5,701 nucleotides of DNA from Planctomycetales bacterium (GTDB lineage: Bacteria > Planctomycetota > Planctomycetia > Pirellulales > Thermoguttaceae). Shown piece after piece: positions 5,460-5,701 of this stretch. The notes under the pieces are model-generated. The model searched no databases. It saw nothing but the letters and a program-made list of their open reading frames with translations, and was not told the origin of the DNA. Both the position numbers and the translations under genes were made by a program. Location of the stretch: assembly GCA_007127495.1 (NCBI GenBank), contig SKZG01000265.1, forward strand, positions 1-5,701. Direction: 5' to 3'. Numbering within the stretch: position 1 is the stretch's first letter; each line of letters starts with the position of its first letter.

Positions 5460-5701
5460 ATGAGAAGCCATTCCCTTTCGACGCGGCGGTCGCGCCGCCA
5501 CCGTCACCCCTCGCTGCGGCAACCGTTCTCGCTTCTTCAGGTCGCGGCGCTCTTGTGGGTCGCCGTCGTACCCGGCGGCGCCTTTGGGCAAATGCGGGAA
5601 GAACGCGAGTTGGACGAGCCGCCGATGGACCAGACGGCGGAGCCATCCGAAGAGACGCGACCGGACCTTTCCGAGGTCGTACAGAAGATCGTCGACCTGA
5701 C
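5460..5701 (+). CDS. Secreted protein, N-terminal part, possibly CAP/SCP-domain (3' end outside window)
   Basis: ATG 5460 follows a near-perfect AGGAGG at a spacing of five, the strongest ribosome binding site in the window. Eighty codons are present before the right edge. Residues 1-22 are very basic (Arg/His-rich), residues 23-42 are hydrophobic (FSLLQVAALLWVAVVPGGAF), and AFG-Q at 41-44 is a plausible signal-peptidase site, so the protein is probably exported. Residues 45-68 are an acidic, disordered linker. The last visible residues, DLSEVVQKIVDL (69-80), resemble the first helix of CAP/SCP-PR1 domains, which commonly begin with an 'xxIxxLTNxxR' helix. Only this short match supports the domain, so it is a guess. 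The gene starts 155 bases after the MscS stop and may be transcribed with it or separately. The partner and function are unknown. Confidence 0.7.
   Translation, partial: MRSHSLSTRRSRRHRHPSLRQPFSLLQVAALLWVAVVPGGAFGQMREERELDEPPMDQTAEPSEETRPDLSEVVQKIVDL

Noticed and set aside
3934..5646. 570-codon open frame on the minus strand
   Set aside because: It lies antisense to the well-supported MscS gene and the start of the secreted-protein gene. Its product is rich in Arg, Gly and Pro with no recognisable domain, as expected for an antisense frame in GC-rich coding DNA.

Overview
The window is a GC-rich bacterial chromosome segment with five recognisable protein genes, two of them cut by the window edges. 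The TolC-type protein and the split, glycine-zipper stress protein both have the form I associate with Planctomycetota. That lineage call is an inference from protein style, not from a marker gene. I see no rRNA, tRNA, CRISPR array, insertion sequence or phage gene.

Left third (1-2443, all + strand): the last 61 codons of a gene whose tail could be the C-terminus of a multicopper oxidase (tentative); then a small exported protein with six cysteines, two of them pairs in CxxC motifs; then a TolC/CzcC-type outer-membrane efflux protein carrying a Met-containing N-terminal extension. The last two lie 44 bases apart and look co-transcribed. Together they suggest an envelope heavy-metal (possibly copper) handling cluster. 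The RND pump and adaptor proteins that normally partner a CzcC/CusC-type protein are not in the window.

Middle (2444-3972): a roughly 500-base non-coding stretch with two adjacent hairpins; a minus-strand gene for a general-stress (YflT/GSP17M-like) protein split by a long glycine zipper; then a second roughly 500-base non-coding stretch separating it from the divergent channel gene. The second stretch has a 10-bp direct repeat near the stress gene and two long-looped inverted repeats.

Right third (3973-5701, + strand): an MscS-family mechanosensitive channel with a long basic N-terminus, a spacer with two hairpins (one a 40-base stem just before a strong ribosome binding site), and the first 80 codons of a secreted protein that may begin a CAP/SCP domain. 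The overall theme is envelope and stress physiology: metal efflux, osmotic release and a stress protein. No clearly new multi-gene system is visible. The best leads are the Cys-rich protein paired with the Met-containing TolC, and the structured leader at 5397-5436.
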